From Streptococcus suis (GTDB lineage: Bacteria > Bacillota > Bacilli > Lactobacillales > Streptococcaceae), in the NCBI GenBank assembly GCA_002831545.1, contig CP025095.1, forward strand, positions 2,046,001 to 2,110,000: a DNA stretch of 64,000 nt, read 5' to 3'. Both the position numbers and the translations under genes were made by a program. This document shows, piece after piece, positions 25,120-34,328 of the stretch; the first letter of the stretch is position 1, and every line of letters begins with the position of its first letter. The notes below the pieces were generated by a model that saw only the letters and a list, made by a program, of their open reading frames with translations, searched no databases and was not told the DNA's origin.

Positions 25120-25899
25120 ATGATTATTTCGATGAAGAATGTCCACTATAAACGACAAGGTAAAACTATTTTAGAAGACATCAACTGGGAATTTAGAAAA
25201 GGCGAGCGTTGGGCTATTTTAGGGCTAAATGGGGCTGGAAAGTCAACCCTCCTTCGTATTTTAATGGCTGAGTTTTGGAAGACCTCTGGTGACCTGACTG
25301 TTCTTGGAGTGGAGTTTGGTAAGGGAGATATTCCTAGCCTACGCACTAAGATTGGGGTCGTTGGTTCTTTCCTTGCCGAACGCTTTCCCATTGATTTGAC
25401 AGCTGAGCAGATTGTCCTGACTGGAAAGTACAAATCCTCCATCCTCTACCGTGAATACGGTCAAGCTGAATTGGATGAAGCCATAGACATGCTCAAAACT
25501 ATTAAGGCCGAGCACTTGATTGGTCGTACCTATGCTAGTTTGTCACAAGGAGAACGCCAACTCCTGCTGATTGCCCGCAGTTTGATGGAAGAACCGGCTA
25601 TTTTGATTTTGGACGAGGCTACTGTGGGCTTGGACCTTCTAGCCCGCGAACGCCTGCTCCACCACATTGACCATATCTGCCAACTCCCAACGGCTCCTGC
25701 CATTATCTACGTTACCCATCACGCAGAGGAAATCACTGATAATTTCACCCATGTCCTCCTGCTCAAAGATGGCATGGTCTTGGCACAGGGACCCAAAGAA
25801 GATATCCTGACACCTGAACTCCTCAGCGATTTTTATGGCAATCAGGTGGAATTGATTGACTTGGGTGAGGGAAGATTGTTCATTAAGCCGGTATTATAG
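25120..25899 (+). CDS. ABC-type ATPase (YlmA/ModF-like), no permease nearby
   Basis: 259 residues from ATG 25120 with AATAGGAGAG upstream; the in-frame ATG at 25075 has no ribosome site. Walker A LGLNGAGKSTLL, signature LSQGERQLLLIARSL, Walker B ILILDEATVGLDLL. A full ATPase with a long C-terminal part but no adjacent permease; the transporter partner and substrate are unknown. Co-directional with nothing else; followed by a strong terminator. Confidence 0.88.
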   Translation: MIISMKNVHYKRQGKTILEDINWEFRKGERWAILGLNGAGKSTLLRILMAEFWKTSGDLTVLGVEFGKGDIPSLRTKIGVVGSFLAERFPIDLTAEQIVLTGKYKSSILYREYGQAELDEAIDMLKTIKAEHLIGRTYASLSQGERQLLLIARSLMEEPAILILDEATVGLDLLARERLLHHIDHICQLPTAPAIIYVTHHAEEITDNFTHVLLLKDGMVLAQGPKEDILTPELLSDFYGNQVELIDLGEGRLFIKPVL

Positions 25900-25913
25900 A
25901 TGAAGTTGAATAA

Positions 25914-25952
25914 AATACCTCTAACCAGATAAATTGGTAAGAGGTATTTTTG
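25914..25952. terminator. Terminator between the ABC ATPase and res
   Basis: AATACCTCTAACCA pairs with TGGTAAGAGGTATT (one mismatch), followed by a T run; A run on the other side. Confidence 0.85.
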
Positions 25953-26008
25953 TCAGGTGTCATAAGTCACGAATAATTTCAATAAGTCAAACAGACATAG
26001 TAGATTCG

Positions 26009-28267
26009 CTAAAACAAATCACCTTTAAAGAATTCGCTAATGGGTTTCCAATGATTGCGATCCGACATATCTTCTTTCCAACTTGTATTGTTGAACAGCA
26101 TGCCTATTACTTCTCCAATGCTATTCTTAATAGGACGAACAAAAGCAAATTTAGCTCCATGGGGATTCGTTTTGGAGTTTTCAGACCATTCTCTCAAGGC
26201 TTTAAATTTTGCTTCTGAGTATTTATCAATATTTTGTTTATTGCCACCTTTTGTTTCTACAATATATGTAATCCCATCTCTCCCTTGGAAAATGTAATCA
26301 GGAAAAAATCCTTCTGCTTTGTGACCGTATGCAACTGAAAAATACTTTTCTCCTCTATCCTTACTGCGATACCACCAAGAGACTTCCGACGATTCTTCGA
26401 GCCATTTCTCAAATGCAATTTCAGGAGTTTTACTATTAGTCCAGTTGTTTTCGCCATAACCTTTATAGACATTTTTCGTGAAAACTCTCCCTGAACGCCC
26501 TTTTATAACTTGATACATTTCATATTTGGGTAGAATAAACGGAACCAAATCGACTTCGTCATGACTAATACCATACTCCAAGGATAGTTGTTTATCAAAC
26601 AACCCCTGTGCATCTGCATTCTTTACTGTATTCCTGATTAAATGATAATTGTTAATGACAAATGCCATAAATTCTGAAGGTTTGAGGCTTAAAAATCTTT
26701 TCTGAGGATGCTCACTTCGGTTAGAAAAAAGCTCAACTAGAATCACGTTGACATCACTAGCTGTATCTCGATATAAATGAGACTGAAGTTTTTGCTGTGC
26801 ATTGAGTAAATCAAGCCTATTATCTTTGAGATTAACTGTAACGCCTACTTGATAACTTCGAAGTTTGTCAGATAGAATATCTCTTTCTAACTTATCCGAT
26901 TGAATGAGTTTTTGCCTAATATTTGTTCCAAATCGATAACCAAAACTCTCAAGTTTTTCCTGATTCTGATGACCGTTTTGCTCCACCAAACCGTAGTCTT
27001 TCTTAAATTGACTTCTAAGGGCTGCAACAATCTCAGCATTCGTCAATCCTGTCCTAGCGTTAGGCTTAACTGATATCAATTGAAAATCTGGAATACCCTC
27101 TTGTAATTCATAAGTCGCAATAAAACTCCCCTCCCCTTGTCTCAAAACATCAGCAATGTAAGATTGATCGTTGGAGTAGATAAAAGCATTATCTAAAATA
27201 GGATTATCGTAATGCTTCTGCTGTGGCATGCGACGAATGCGACCAATGGTCTGCAATGTAAAATTAGGTTCGGTATTTAATCTCAGTTTAACTAAGATCT
27301 TTGCCCTTGGCGCATCCCAACCAGTTGAAACTGCCTGCTTCATCAATAAGTAGTTAACTGGACTATTTGCTTTTTCTATTGAAGTAACATTGATTTTTTC
27401 ATTTGCCAGCCACGTAGCTACCTGACTGTCATCTTGACCAATTTCTGCTAAATATTCTCGTACTTGCGAAATTAGATTATTACGCTCCTCTTTATTTGCT
27501 TTCTTCTCATCAGGAAATTGAATCAAAACCAGGGGATTGATATCTAGTCCTAGCTCTTTATAAGCATGTTTGATTTTCCTACGTTTATCATCTGCTGAAT
27601 CTAAAAAATACTGAACCATATTGTCAACAACATCCCCATCGACACCGTCAGGATTGAGTTCAACATTTCGGACAATTAGCCCCTGTGCAATCACATCCTC
27701 GTCATTGACTTGTACATTATCGTATTCACTGGAAGATGATTTCGGTGTTGCAGAAGCTCGTATGATTTTGTCCGCATCAAACATGTCAATTATCGGTTGT
27801 GCCTTATCCGTTTGATTTCTGTGTTCCTCATCAATAATCAGAATGAAATGTAAATTTTGTAATCTTGCATTCTTGATAAGGGCTGTAAGATTTTTTGTCT
27901 CTCCATCCCGCAAGGCAAGCGCTTGACTATTCTTAACTCTCTCCCAATTTAAAAAAGTTGCTGTATTTTTTTCAAACCCTGAAATCAATGCGTCATCTAA
28001 TGTCTGCGCTTTCACAAAAGTGGCATAGTCTTTAGCCTTGGACCGAGATTGCTCCTCCAACTCTCCATTACCAGGTGTCAACCATACAAAAACATAATCA
28101 TAAGGATATGGGTTATGCTCTATAATTCGATCCATGAGCTTAATGAGCATTACTGTTTTTCCTGCTCCAGTCGGTGCATAGAAAACTGTAGTTTGCTTTT
28201 GGGAATAGAAAAATTTATCTTGCAGGGTCTGGACTGCCTGCTCTTGAAAAGGAAATAAATCTATCAT
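26009..28267 (-). CDS. Type III restriction endonuclease subunit Res
   Basis: 752 residues. Superfamily 2 helicase: Walker A APTGAGKT (31-38), DEEH box LIIDEEHRNQ near 146, motif III RASATPKSS, motif VI QTIGRIRRMPQ. A C-terminal PD-(D/E)xK nuclease follows: FFPDYIFQGRDGITYIVETK, with catalytic Asp, Glu and Lys near residues 665-685. It translocates on DNA and cuts when two unmethylated sites meet, together with Mod. It overlaps mod by the ATGA motif. All motifs are intact. Confidence 0.93.
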   Translation of the reverse strand: MIDLFPFQEQAVQTLQDKFFYSQKQTTVFYAPTGAGKTVMLIKLMDRIIEHNPYPYDYVFVWLTPGNGELEEQSRSKAKDYATFVKAQTLDDALISGFEKNTATFLNWERVKNSQALALRDGETKNLTALIKNARLQNLHFILIIDEEHRNQTDKAQPIIDMFDADKIIRASATPKSSSSEYDNVQVNDEDVIAQGLIVRNVELNPDGVDGDVVDNMVQYFLDSADDKRRKIKHAYKELGLDINPLVLIQFPDEKKANKEERNNLISQVREYLAEIGQDDSQVATWLANEKINVTSIEKANSPVNYLLMKQAVSTGWDAPRAKILVKLRLNTEPNFTLQTIGRIRRMPQQKHYDNPILDNAFIYSNDQSYIADVLRQGEGSFIATYELQEGIPDFQLISVKPNARTGLTNAEIVAALRSQFKKDYGLVEQNGHQNQEKLESFGYRFGTNIRQKLIQSDKLERDILSDKLRSYQVGVTVNLKDNRLDLLNAQQKLQSHLYRDTASDVNVILVELFSNRSEHPQKRFLSLKPSEFMAFVINNYHLIRNTVKNADAQGLFDKQLSLEYGISHDEVDLVPFILPKYEMYQVIKGRSGRVFTKNVYKGYGENNWTNSKTPEIAFEKWLEESSEVSWWYRSKDRGEKYFSVAYGHKAEGFFPDYIFQGRDGITYIVETKGGNKQNIDKYSEAKFKALREWSENSKTNPHGAKFAFVRPIKNSIGEVIGMLFNNTSWKEDMSDRNHWKPISEFFKGDLF

Positions 28268-29874
28268 AAACCTGCCTCTCTCATTTCTTTAGCAAAATAA
28301 TATTCTGGTACATCAATCAATTCGATGCCTTCGAAACGAACTAAATCTGACTTTTCCATCATGGCCTGGGATTGCTGACGAACGTAGACCGTCTTTATAC
28401 CACTCAAATCAAGTTTCCTCAATTCTGAAAGTGAAAATGCTGTTGCTTTGTCACTCTCTTTCAAATCAATACCATGTTCCAACTCAATAAGGGTATGGAC
28501 ATGATGTAGAAGACTGAATTCTAGCTCCTCGTCATCTTTGGAAAGGAATTTCGTTTTGAAATATTTTAGATTATGAGGCAAGTCATCTTGAATATTTGTC
28601 AATCGTTTGTAAGTTACCTCCTCACAAATATTATTCTCATTATTGGTACAAAGAATATATTTGCGATTCCCACCATCTTCCTTATTTAATTGAGCAACTG
28701 TATGACCCGTAGTACCCGAACCAGCGAAGAAGTCGAGAACGAGTGCATCTTTTGTACTGATTTGTAGACATCTTTCAATTAGTTTTGTAGGTTTTGGATT
28801 ATCAAACTTACCTTTCTCTCGTAACACTTTATCTAGTTCTTTACTCCCAGTAGTGTTTTCTGGCAAATCTGACCATAAAGTATCAATTCTTTTCCCTTCC
28901 GATGCTCTTTCATTCCAATAATCTTTTACACGCAAGGTTTTTCCTGATGTAATAAGTCTATTATCATTTTCTAAAGCTTTCACCTTATCGTATGTCATTC
29001 GCCAACCTTTAGCAGGACAGTTCCATACTTTTCCAGAATTATCAACATAATCATAAGTAGTTTCAGGACCAGGATCTTTTGGTTTTTGCAGACTAATACT
29101 TGCATATCTTCCCCTTCCGTCTTTATCATCTTTGTTATATGACTTTATTGTTGCGTCAGATAATGGTTTATATGCGGGGCTTAACACAAAATCTCTAGTT
29201 TTTGAATACAGAAGAACATACTCAGTATTAACTGTAAATTTGTCTTTTTCTGTTTTACCGCTAGAATTCCTCTTCCAAACAAAAGTATTTACAAAATTCT
29301 CCTCACCAAAAATAGAATCTAATAACAATTTCAGTTGAGAAAATTCATAATCATCAATTGATATAAAAATAAGACCCTCTTTTTTTAGCAAACCACGTGC
29401 CAAATGCAAGCGAGCAGACATAAATGAAAGCCATTTACTATGTCTAAACGAATCTAACTTATCTACATATAAATCATTATATTTAAAATCAGTCTTTCCT
29501 CTATTATACGGCGGGTCGATATAAATTACATCTATTTTACCCGCATGAGTTTTCTCTAATAGATGCAAACTGTGTAAATTATCCCCCTCTAAGAGAAAAT
29601 TGTAATCCTTATCCTCTGGATTTGCTCTTATTTTTCGGGTCTCGTCTTCAATGAAAACAGGAATCCTTGTTTTCATTTCTTCCTCGACCAATTCAGCGTG
29701 TTCTTCCCAAACTAATCCATACTTCTTACGATTAAGAAGTTTTATAATTTTATCGAGCTGAACTACATCTTCATTTCGACCATCAATTCTTGCCTGGTCA
29801 ATAAGAGCCTTCACATAATCCAAAGCTTCATTTTTCTCGTTTTGACGAGGGAGTTCATTAAAGTCTTTAGGCAT
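28264..29874 (-). CDS. Type III DNA N6-adenine methyltransferase subunit Mod
   Basis: 536 residues. DPPYN at 120-124 (catalytic motif IV) comes before FFAGSGTTGHTV (motif I, SAM binding, about 395), the beta-class order of Mod subunits; the target-recognition region lies between (about 190-370). It methylates an asymmetric site and provides specificity to Res. The ATG at 29874 overlaps the TAA of an upstream frame (TAATG) and has only a G-rich Shine-Dalgarno (GGGGGTG). A repeat-bearing leader ORF lies just upstream and probably controls its translation. Confidence 0.93.
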   Translation of the reverse strand: MPKDFNELPRQNEKNEALDYVKALIDQARIDGRNEDVVQLDKIIKLLNRKKYGLVWEEHAELVEEEMKTRIPVFIEDETRKIRANPEDKDYNFLLEGDNLHSLHLLEKTHAGKIDVIYIDPPYNRGKTDFKYNDLYVDKLDSFRHSKWLSFMSARLHLARGLLKKEGLIFISIDDYEFSQLKLLLDSIFGEENFVNTFVWKRNSSGKTEKDKFTVNTEYVLLYSKTRDFVLSPAYKPLSDATIKSYNKDDKDGRGRYASISLQKPKDPGPETTYDYVDNSGKVWNCPAKGWRMTYDKVKALENDNRLITSGKTLRVKDYWNERASEGKRIDTLWSDLPENTTGSKELDKVLREKGKFDNPKPTKLIERCLQISTKDALVLDFFAGSGTTGHTVAQLNKEDGGNRKYILCTNNENNICEEVTYKRLTNIQDDLPHNLKYFKTKFLSKDDEELEFSLLHHVHTLIELEHGIDLKESDKATAFSLSELRKLDLSGIKTVYVRQQSQAMMEKSDLVRFEGIELIDVPEYYFAKEMREAGL

Positions 29875-29941
29875 TAGAAAACACCCCCAATCTCTATGAT
29901 TGCAGGTGTTTTAGAGTATTCTGAAAAAAAGTAGTTGTTAG

Positions 29942-29989
29942 CTACTTGCTTGCTTGCTTGCTTGCTTGCTTGCTAATGGATTGTACCAT
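29942..29989 (-). CDS. Short repeat-bearing leader ORF of the type III R-M operon
   Basis: ATG at 29989 has an excellent AGGAG six bases upstream, better than mod's own. In the present sequence the frame reads MVQSISKQASKQASK and stops at TAG right after the repeat. With 8 (or 5) repeat units the frame would instead run 39 codons and end in TAA overlapping the mod ATG. It looks like a phase-variable coupling leader. Confidence 0.6.
   Translation of the reverse strand: MVQSISKQASKQASK
29945..29974 (-). repeat. Tetranucleotide repeat (CAAG)7 before mod
   Basis: Seven full CTTG units plus CT on the plus strand (30 bp), read as AG(CAAG)7 by the leader ORF. Slippage by one unit shifts the reading frame. 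Such tracts are typical of phase-variable type III mod genes. Confidence 0.95.
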
Positions 29990-30038
29990 TTCGTTCTCCT
30001 ATGTCAAGTAATATCTCAACAATTATATAATTTTTTTC

Positions 30039-30584
30039 CTACTTTTTCAATCTTTCCACCATGACCAAAAATGGTGGGGTATTAACTTGGTTAAGCGGTT
30101 TGTAAAGCATGGCTGTAAAGACGGTCTGGTCTAGCTGGCTGACAAAGTCCAGGACGGCATCCTTCTCAAGAGCTCCACCCTCGTGACCATAATAAATCAT
30201 GATAGCCAAGCGACCGCCAACCACCAGACGGTCAAGGACTTTCTCAATGGCCTGAAGGGTAGTTGCAGGCAGGGTAATGACTGACTTATCCGCCGAAGGT
30301 AGATAGCCCAGATTGAAAATCGCTGCCTTGCATTCCTCCACATACTGGTCTAGGTTTTCGTGTCCTTTCAAAACCAATTGGGCATTGGTCAAGCCAGCTT
30401 TTTCTAGTTTTTCAGCCGTTGTGGTCAGGGCTTGTTCCTGAATATCAAAGGCCACAACTTTTCCTGCTCGTTGGGCTAAAAATAGCGTGTCATGGCCATT
30501 TCCCATAGTCGCATCGACCGCTAGGTCTTGGTCAGTTAAAATCTCATCTAAAAAGGCATGGGCCATGTGTAAAGGTCTAAGCAT
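30039..30584 (-). CDS. tRNA mnm5s2U34 methyltransferase MnmM-like (YtqB)
   Basis: 181 residues, Rossmann SAM-dependent methylase. AVDATMGNGHDTLFLA (23-38) is the SAM loop and AIFNLGYLPSADKSV the catalytic NLGYLP motif of the YtqB (rRNA_methylase) family. Bacillus YtqB, now MnmM, methylates aminomethyl-2-thiouridine in tRNA wobble positions. The next gene upstream is a TetR regulator 9 bp away, so the two are probably co-transcribed. Confidence 0.88.
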   Translation of the reverse strand: MLRPLHMAHAFLDEILTDQDLAVDATMGNGHDTLFLAQRAGKVVAFDIQEQALTTTAEKLEKAGLTNAQLVLKGHENLDQYVEECKAAIFNLGYLPSADKSVITLPATTLQAIEKVLDRLVVGGRLAIMIYYGHEGGALEKDAVLDFVSQLDQTVFTAMLYKPLNQVNTPPFLVMVERLKK

Positions 30585-30593
30585 ACTTTCTCC

Positions 30594-31112
30594 TCAAGTT
30601 AATAATCTTATAAAATAATCGGTCAAGGTGGCTTCGTCCACCTTTTTGCGTTGCTGCAACCACCAGCTGACCGTCTCCACAAAAGTGGTCACAACAAAAT
30701 GCACCAGCAAATCCTCTGGAAGATTCCCCTTGTCCTGCATGTAGTCTTCAACCACTTTTGGAAAAATGTCGTGTTTCAGCTCCGCTTCCAGTTCTCTTAG
30801 AAAATAGGCATTGCGGGACAATAAAAGGCTGGCAACACGATCTTGATTGGTTCGAAAGTGTTTGAAAATATGGGCCAACAAAGTCTTCACATCCGCATCT
30901 TCACGACCTGTAAATAAATGATGAAAGAGGTCGTGACAAAGTTCTTCCAAAAGAGCCTCTTTACTGGCATAGTGGGCATAGAAAGTGGAACGCCCCACAT
31001 CTGCCAGGTCAATAACATCCTGCACGCGCATGTCATCATAACCTTTATCATTTAATAAGGTCAAAAAAGCCTGAAAAATAGCTCTTTTTGTTTTTGCAAT
31101 TCGTCTATCCAT
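30594..31112 (-). CDS. TetR-family regulator (SczA-like position)
   Basis: 172 residues. N-terminal HTH: RAIFQAFLTLLNDKGYDDMRVQDVIDLADVGRSTFYAHYASKE in outline, with the YAHY turn of the family. C-terminal ligand domain follows. It is divergent from a cation-diffusion-facilitator exporter, the arrangement of pneumococcal SczA and CzcD, a zinc-responsive pair. Metal control is inferred from position only. Confidence 0.85.
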   Translation of the reverse strand: MDRRIAKTKRAIFQAFLTLLNDKGYDDMRVQDVIDLADVGRSTFYAHYASKEALLEELCHDLFHHLFTGREDADVKTLLAHIFKHFRTNQDRVASLLLSRNAYFLRELEAELKHDIFPKVVEDYMQDKGNLPEDLLVHFVVTTFVETVSWWLQQRKKVDEATLTDYFIRLLT

Positions 31113-31233
31113 TTTTCGTACATTTCAAACAATTTGTTCAGAAAAAGACAAACCGTTTCTCTTGTTTCTAGTTTTTCGGCTCATTACAGTACATAATAAA
31201 CCTATAAACAGTATAACACAGAAAGGGAATCTC
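31113..31233. promoter_or_regulatory. Divergent tetR/CDF promoter region
   Basis: 121 bp between start codons. AACAATTTGTT (near 31127) is a short palindrome that could be an operator; a repeated ACAGTA-T/C-ATAA pattern lies near 31186-31220. No assigned consensus. Confidence 0.35.
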
Positions 31234-32052
31234 ATGTCATCTTCTAAAAATACATTTATCGCTTTTCTCCTCAATCTCAGCTTTTCTATCATCGAGTTTA
31301 TCTTTGGTTGGATCTTTGGTTCCAGTGCCATCTTAGCAGATGCTGTTCATGATTTGGGTGACGCTCTCGCCATCGGAAGCTCTGCCATCATGCAAACCTA
31401 TGCCAACAAACCTGCTGACAAGAACTATCCTTTTGGCTACAAGAGATGGAATATTTTGGCCGCTCTCTTGACTTCTAGCATTCTGATTATCGGCTCCAGC
31501 TTGATCCTTGTAGAAAACATTCCCAATCTTTTCCATCCCAACCCTGTCAATCAGGATGGGATGCTGATACTTGGGATTATCGCTGTCATCATCAATTTCT
31601 TTGCTTCTCGTATTGTAAAAAATGGCCATAGCCATAATGAATCCATTCTCAGCTTGCACTTTTTAGAGGATATTTTGGGATGGCTGGCGGTCATCCTTGT
31701 TTCCATCATTCTTCAATTTACTGATTGGTACTTTCTAGACCCATTACTCTCACTGGGTATTGCTATCTTCATCCTCGCCAAAGCCCTGCCAAAAGCCTGG
31801 AACAATGTCAAGATTCTACTTGAAACAAGTCCGCAAGGAGTAAATCTTGAAGAAGTGAAAGGAGTCCTCCTGGCTCTTGAAAACGTTCACGAAATCACTC
31901 AGCTAAATGTCTGGACCATGGATGGATATGAACATTGCGCGACGGTGACGGTCAAACTGACAAATCCTGCTGTAGCAGACAAGACCAAAGCAAAAATACG
32001 AAATTCTCTCATTACCTTTGGTATTGTCCAGAGTACCATCGAAATTTTGTAA
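31234..32052 (+). CDS. Cation diffusion facilitator (zinc/cadmium efflux type)
   Basis: 272 residues from ATG 31234 with AAAGGGA upstream. Six membrane helices. Metal site pairs are ADAVHDLGDALA in helix 2 (H and D) and LHFLEDILGW in helix 5 (H and D), the HD-HD pattern associated with zinc-selective CDF proteins. A short cytoplasmic C-terminal domain follows (about 200-272). Shorter than CzcD of pneumococcus. Proton-coupled metal export; probably controlled by the divergent TetR. Confidence 0.9.
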   Translation: MSSSKNTFIAFLLNLSFSIIEFIFGWIFGSSAILADAVHDLGDALAIGSSAIMQTYANKPADKNYPFGYKRWNILAALLTSSILIIGSSLILVENIPNLFHPNPVNQDGMLILGIIAVIINFFASRIVKNGHSHNESILSLHFLEDILGWLAVILVSIILQFTDWYFLDPLLSLGIAIFILAKALPKAWNNVKILLETSPQGVNLEEVKGVLLALENVHEITQLNVWTMDGYEHCATVTVKLTNPAVADKTKAKIRNSLITFGIVQSTIEIL

Positions 32053-32088
32053 AAAATTTTAAAAAGCTTCACATTTTCCCTGCCCAAA

Positions 32089-32096
32089 TACGAATA
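32089..32096 (+). promoter_or_regulatory. Competence box (ComX/SigX site)
   Basis: TACGAATA, the exact streptococcal combox that acts as the -10 element for SigX RNA polymerase. It ends only 7 bp before the prepilin peptidase ATG. Confidence 0.85.
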
Positions 32097-32103
32097 AATA
32101 GGT

Positions 32104-32748
32104 ATGAAGACAATTATCCTATTTTTCCTTGGAGCTTCTATCGGCTCCTTCTTGGGATTGGTCATCGACCGTTTCCCTGAACAGTCCATTATCGCCCCCT
32201 CTAGTCACTGCAATGCCTGCAAGCGACGGCTCAAGGCCTGGGACTTAATTCCGGTCCTATCCCAGCTTTCGACAAAATCCAAATGCCGTTACTGCAAGGC
32301 GAAGATACCTTATTGGTATCTGGGACTAGAATTCTTAGCTGGTCTAGTTGTCCTGCTCTGCCATTTTCAAGTCCTAAACCTAACCGAAACCATTCTCATC
32401 TTGGCAGGACTAGTTTTGACCATTTACGACATCAAACATCAGGAATATCCTTTTGCTGTCTGGCTTGTTTTTACTTTTATAGCTCTGGTACTCTCCCAGC
32501 TCAACTGGCTTTTCTGTGGCTTTTTACTCTTGGCCTATCTGACTGAAAAATGGCAAATCAATATTGGTTCTGGTGACTTTCTCTATCTGGCAAGTTTGGC
32601 CTTAATATGTGGATTTACAGAACTCCTCTGGATTATTCAGATTAGTTCCCTCCTAGGGCTTCTTGTCTTCGCCATTTTCAAACCCAAGTCTATTCCCTAT
32701 GTACCACTCCTTTTTCTTTCAAGTATTCCTATCATTCTGCGCATCTAA
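32104..32748 (+). CDS. Competence prepilin peptidase (ComC/CilC type, A24 family)
   Basis: 214 residues with several membrane helices. Two CxxC pairs (CNACKRR and CRYCKAK, about 37-65) bind zinc. The catalytic aspartates are in YDIKHQEYP (about 118-126) and GSGDFLYL (about 158-165). It cleaves and may methylate type IV-like pilins of the ComG DNA-uptake pseudopilus. Start chosen because MKTIILFFLGASIGSFLG matches the family N-terminus; there is almost no leader. Confidence 0.92.
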   Translation: MKTIILFFLGASIGSFLGLVIDRFPEQSIIAPSSHCNACKRRLKAWDLIPVLSQLSTKSKCRYCKAKIPYWYLGLEFLAGLVVLLCHFQVLNLTETILILAGLVLTIYDIKHQEYPFAVWLVFTFIALVLSQLNWLFCGFLLLAYLTEKWQINIGSGDFLYLASLALICGFTELLWIIQISSLLGLLVFAIFKPKSIPYVPLLFLSSIPIILRI

Positions 32749-32772
32749 ATCGAGTTTTTCTCGATTTTTTTG
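32747..32772 (+). terminator. Terminator after the prepilin peptidase
   Basis: AAATCGAG-TTTTT-CTCGATTT hairpin with T run. Confidence 0.85.
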
Positions 32773-32773
32773 T

Positions 32774-32855
32774 TATAATAGAAGGCATATTAGAGTTCAA
32801 CTCCATCAAAATAATTGGAGTGCCTCCTTGATCGGAAGGCAAAAGGAGAAACGTT
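32774..32855 (+). promoter_or_regulatory. pncB leader
   Basis: TATAAT at 32774-32779, then a leader with ACTCCA/TGGAGT (10-nt loop) flanked by GGCA/TGCC, and GGAG before the ATG. The -35 box is not clear. No known riboswitch class recognised. Confidence 0.4.
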
Positions 32856-34316
32856 ATGACACTATTTAAGGATGACGGTTTAACCCTGCATACCGACCTT
32901 TATCAAATCAACATGATGCAGGTCTATTTTGACCAAAACATCCACAATAAACACGCTGTATTCGAAGTCTATTTCCGTTCACAACCTTTTAAAAATGGCT
33001 ACGCTGTATTTGCTGGTTTGGAACGCGTTGTAAACTACCTCAACAATCTCAGCTTTAGCCAGACAGACATTGACTATCTGACAGAACTAGGTTATCCGCA
33101 GGATTTCCTTGATTACTTGTCCCAATTGGAAATGACTCTCACTGTCCGTTCGGCTAAGGAGGGCGATCTGGTCTACGCTAACGAACCCATTCTTCAAATC
33201 GAAGGACCATTGGCACAATGCCAACTAATCGAAACTGCCCTCTTAAACATCGTCAACTACCAAACCCTAATTGCTACAAAAGCTCGCCGTATCAAGGCTG
33301 TCATTGAAGATGAGCCCTTGATGGAATTTGGCACTCGCCGTGCCCAAGAAATGGATGCTGCTATCTGGGGGACTCGAGCAGCCTTTATTGGTGGAGCATC
33401 TGCGACTTCCAATGTTCGAGCTGGCAAAATCTTCGGCATCCCTGTAGCTGGTACCCATGCCCACGCCTTGGTTCAAACATACGGAGATGATTACAAGGCT
33501 TTCAAAGCCTACGCTGAAACCCATCATGACTGTGTCTTCCTCGTTGATACCTATGATACGCTTCGTATTGGTGTTCCAGCAGCCATCAAGGTTGCCAAAG
33601 AAATGGGAGATAAGATTAACTTCAAAGGGGTTCGGATTGATTCAGGCGATATGGCCTATATTTCCAAGAAAGTTCGTCAGCAATTAGATGATGCAGGTTT
33701 TACAGATGCGAAGATTTACGCATCTAATGACCTGGATGAAAATACCATCCTCAACCTCAAAATGCAAAAGGCAAAAATTGATGTCTGGGGAGTTGGTACC
33801 AAACTCATCACCGCCTACGACCAACCGGCTCTGGGCGCTGTCTACAAGATTGTATCCATCGAAGATGAAGATGGAAATATGCGTGACACCATCAAGCTGT
33901 CTTCTAATGCGGAAAAAGTCTCCACTCCTGGTAAGAAACAGGTTTGGCGCATCACCTCCAAAGAAAAAGGGAAATCAGAAGGGGACTACATCACCTTTGC
34001 GGACACTGACGTCACACAGATGGATAATATCTATATGTTCCATCCAACCTACACCTACATCAATAAAACCATCGAGAACTTTGATGCCCGTCCTCTCCTA
34101 GTTCCTATTTTCGAAAAAGGAAAACAGGTCTATGAACTTCCAAGCCTAGCGGAAATTCAAACCTATGCCAATCAAGAATTTGATAAACTCTGGGATGAAT
34201 ACAAACGCGTGCTCAACCCACAGCTCTATCCAGTCGACTTGGCACAAGATGTTTGGGATAATAAGATGAACCTCATCAATCGTATTCGCAAACAAACTCA
34301 GACCAAATCCATCTAA
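32856..34316 (+). CDS. pncB: Nicotinate phosphoribosyltransferase
   Basis: 486 residues, the long form. Signatures: the N-terminal LHTDLYQINMMQVYF, EFGTRRAQEMDAAIWGTRAAF (phosphoribosyl site) and GVRIDSGDMAYISKKVR. It makes nicotinate mononucleotide from nicotinate and PRPP, the first step of NAD salvage. nadE follows 12 bp later, so the two form an NAD salvage operon. Confidence 0.97.
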   Translation: MTLFKDDGLTLHTDLYQINMMQVYFDQNIHNKHAVFEVYFRSQPFKNGYAVFAGLERVVNYLNNLSFSQTDIDYLTELGYPQDFLDYLSQLEMTLTVRSAKEGDLVYANEPILQIEGPLAQCQLIETALLNIVNYQTLIATKARRIKAVIEDEPLMEFGTRRAQEMDAAIWGTRAAFIGGASATSNVRAGKIFGIPVAGTHAHALVQTYGDDYKAFKAYAETHHDCVFLVDTYDTLRIGVPAAIKVAKEMGDKINFKGVRIDSGDMAYISKKVRQQLDDAGFTDAKIYASNDLDENTILNLKMQKAKIDVWGVGTKLITAYDQPALGAVYKIVSIEDEDGNMRDTIKLSSNAEKVSTPGKKQVWRITSKEKGKSEGDYITFADTDVTQMDNIYMFHPTYTYINKTIENFDARPLLVPIFEKGKQVYELPSLAEIQTYANQEFDKLWDEYKRVLNPQLYPVDLAQDVWDNKMNLINRIRKQTQTKSI

Positions 34317-34328
34317 GAAAGGTATGTT

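Noticed and set aside
29875..29989. Direct in-frame fusion of the repeat leader to Mod by slippage of the CAAG tract
   Set aside because: The mod frame is closed by TAA at 29911-29913; only slippage in the downstream G5 or T7 run could fuse them.
32774..32855. Possible riboswitch in the pncB leader
   Set aside because: There is a hairpin but none of the conserved parts of known NAD-related RNA classes.
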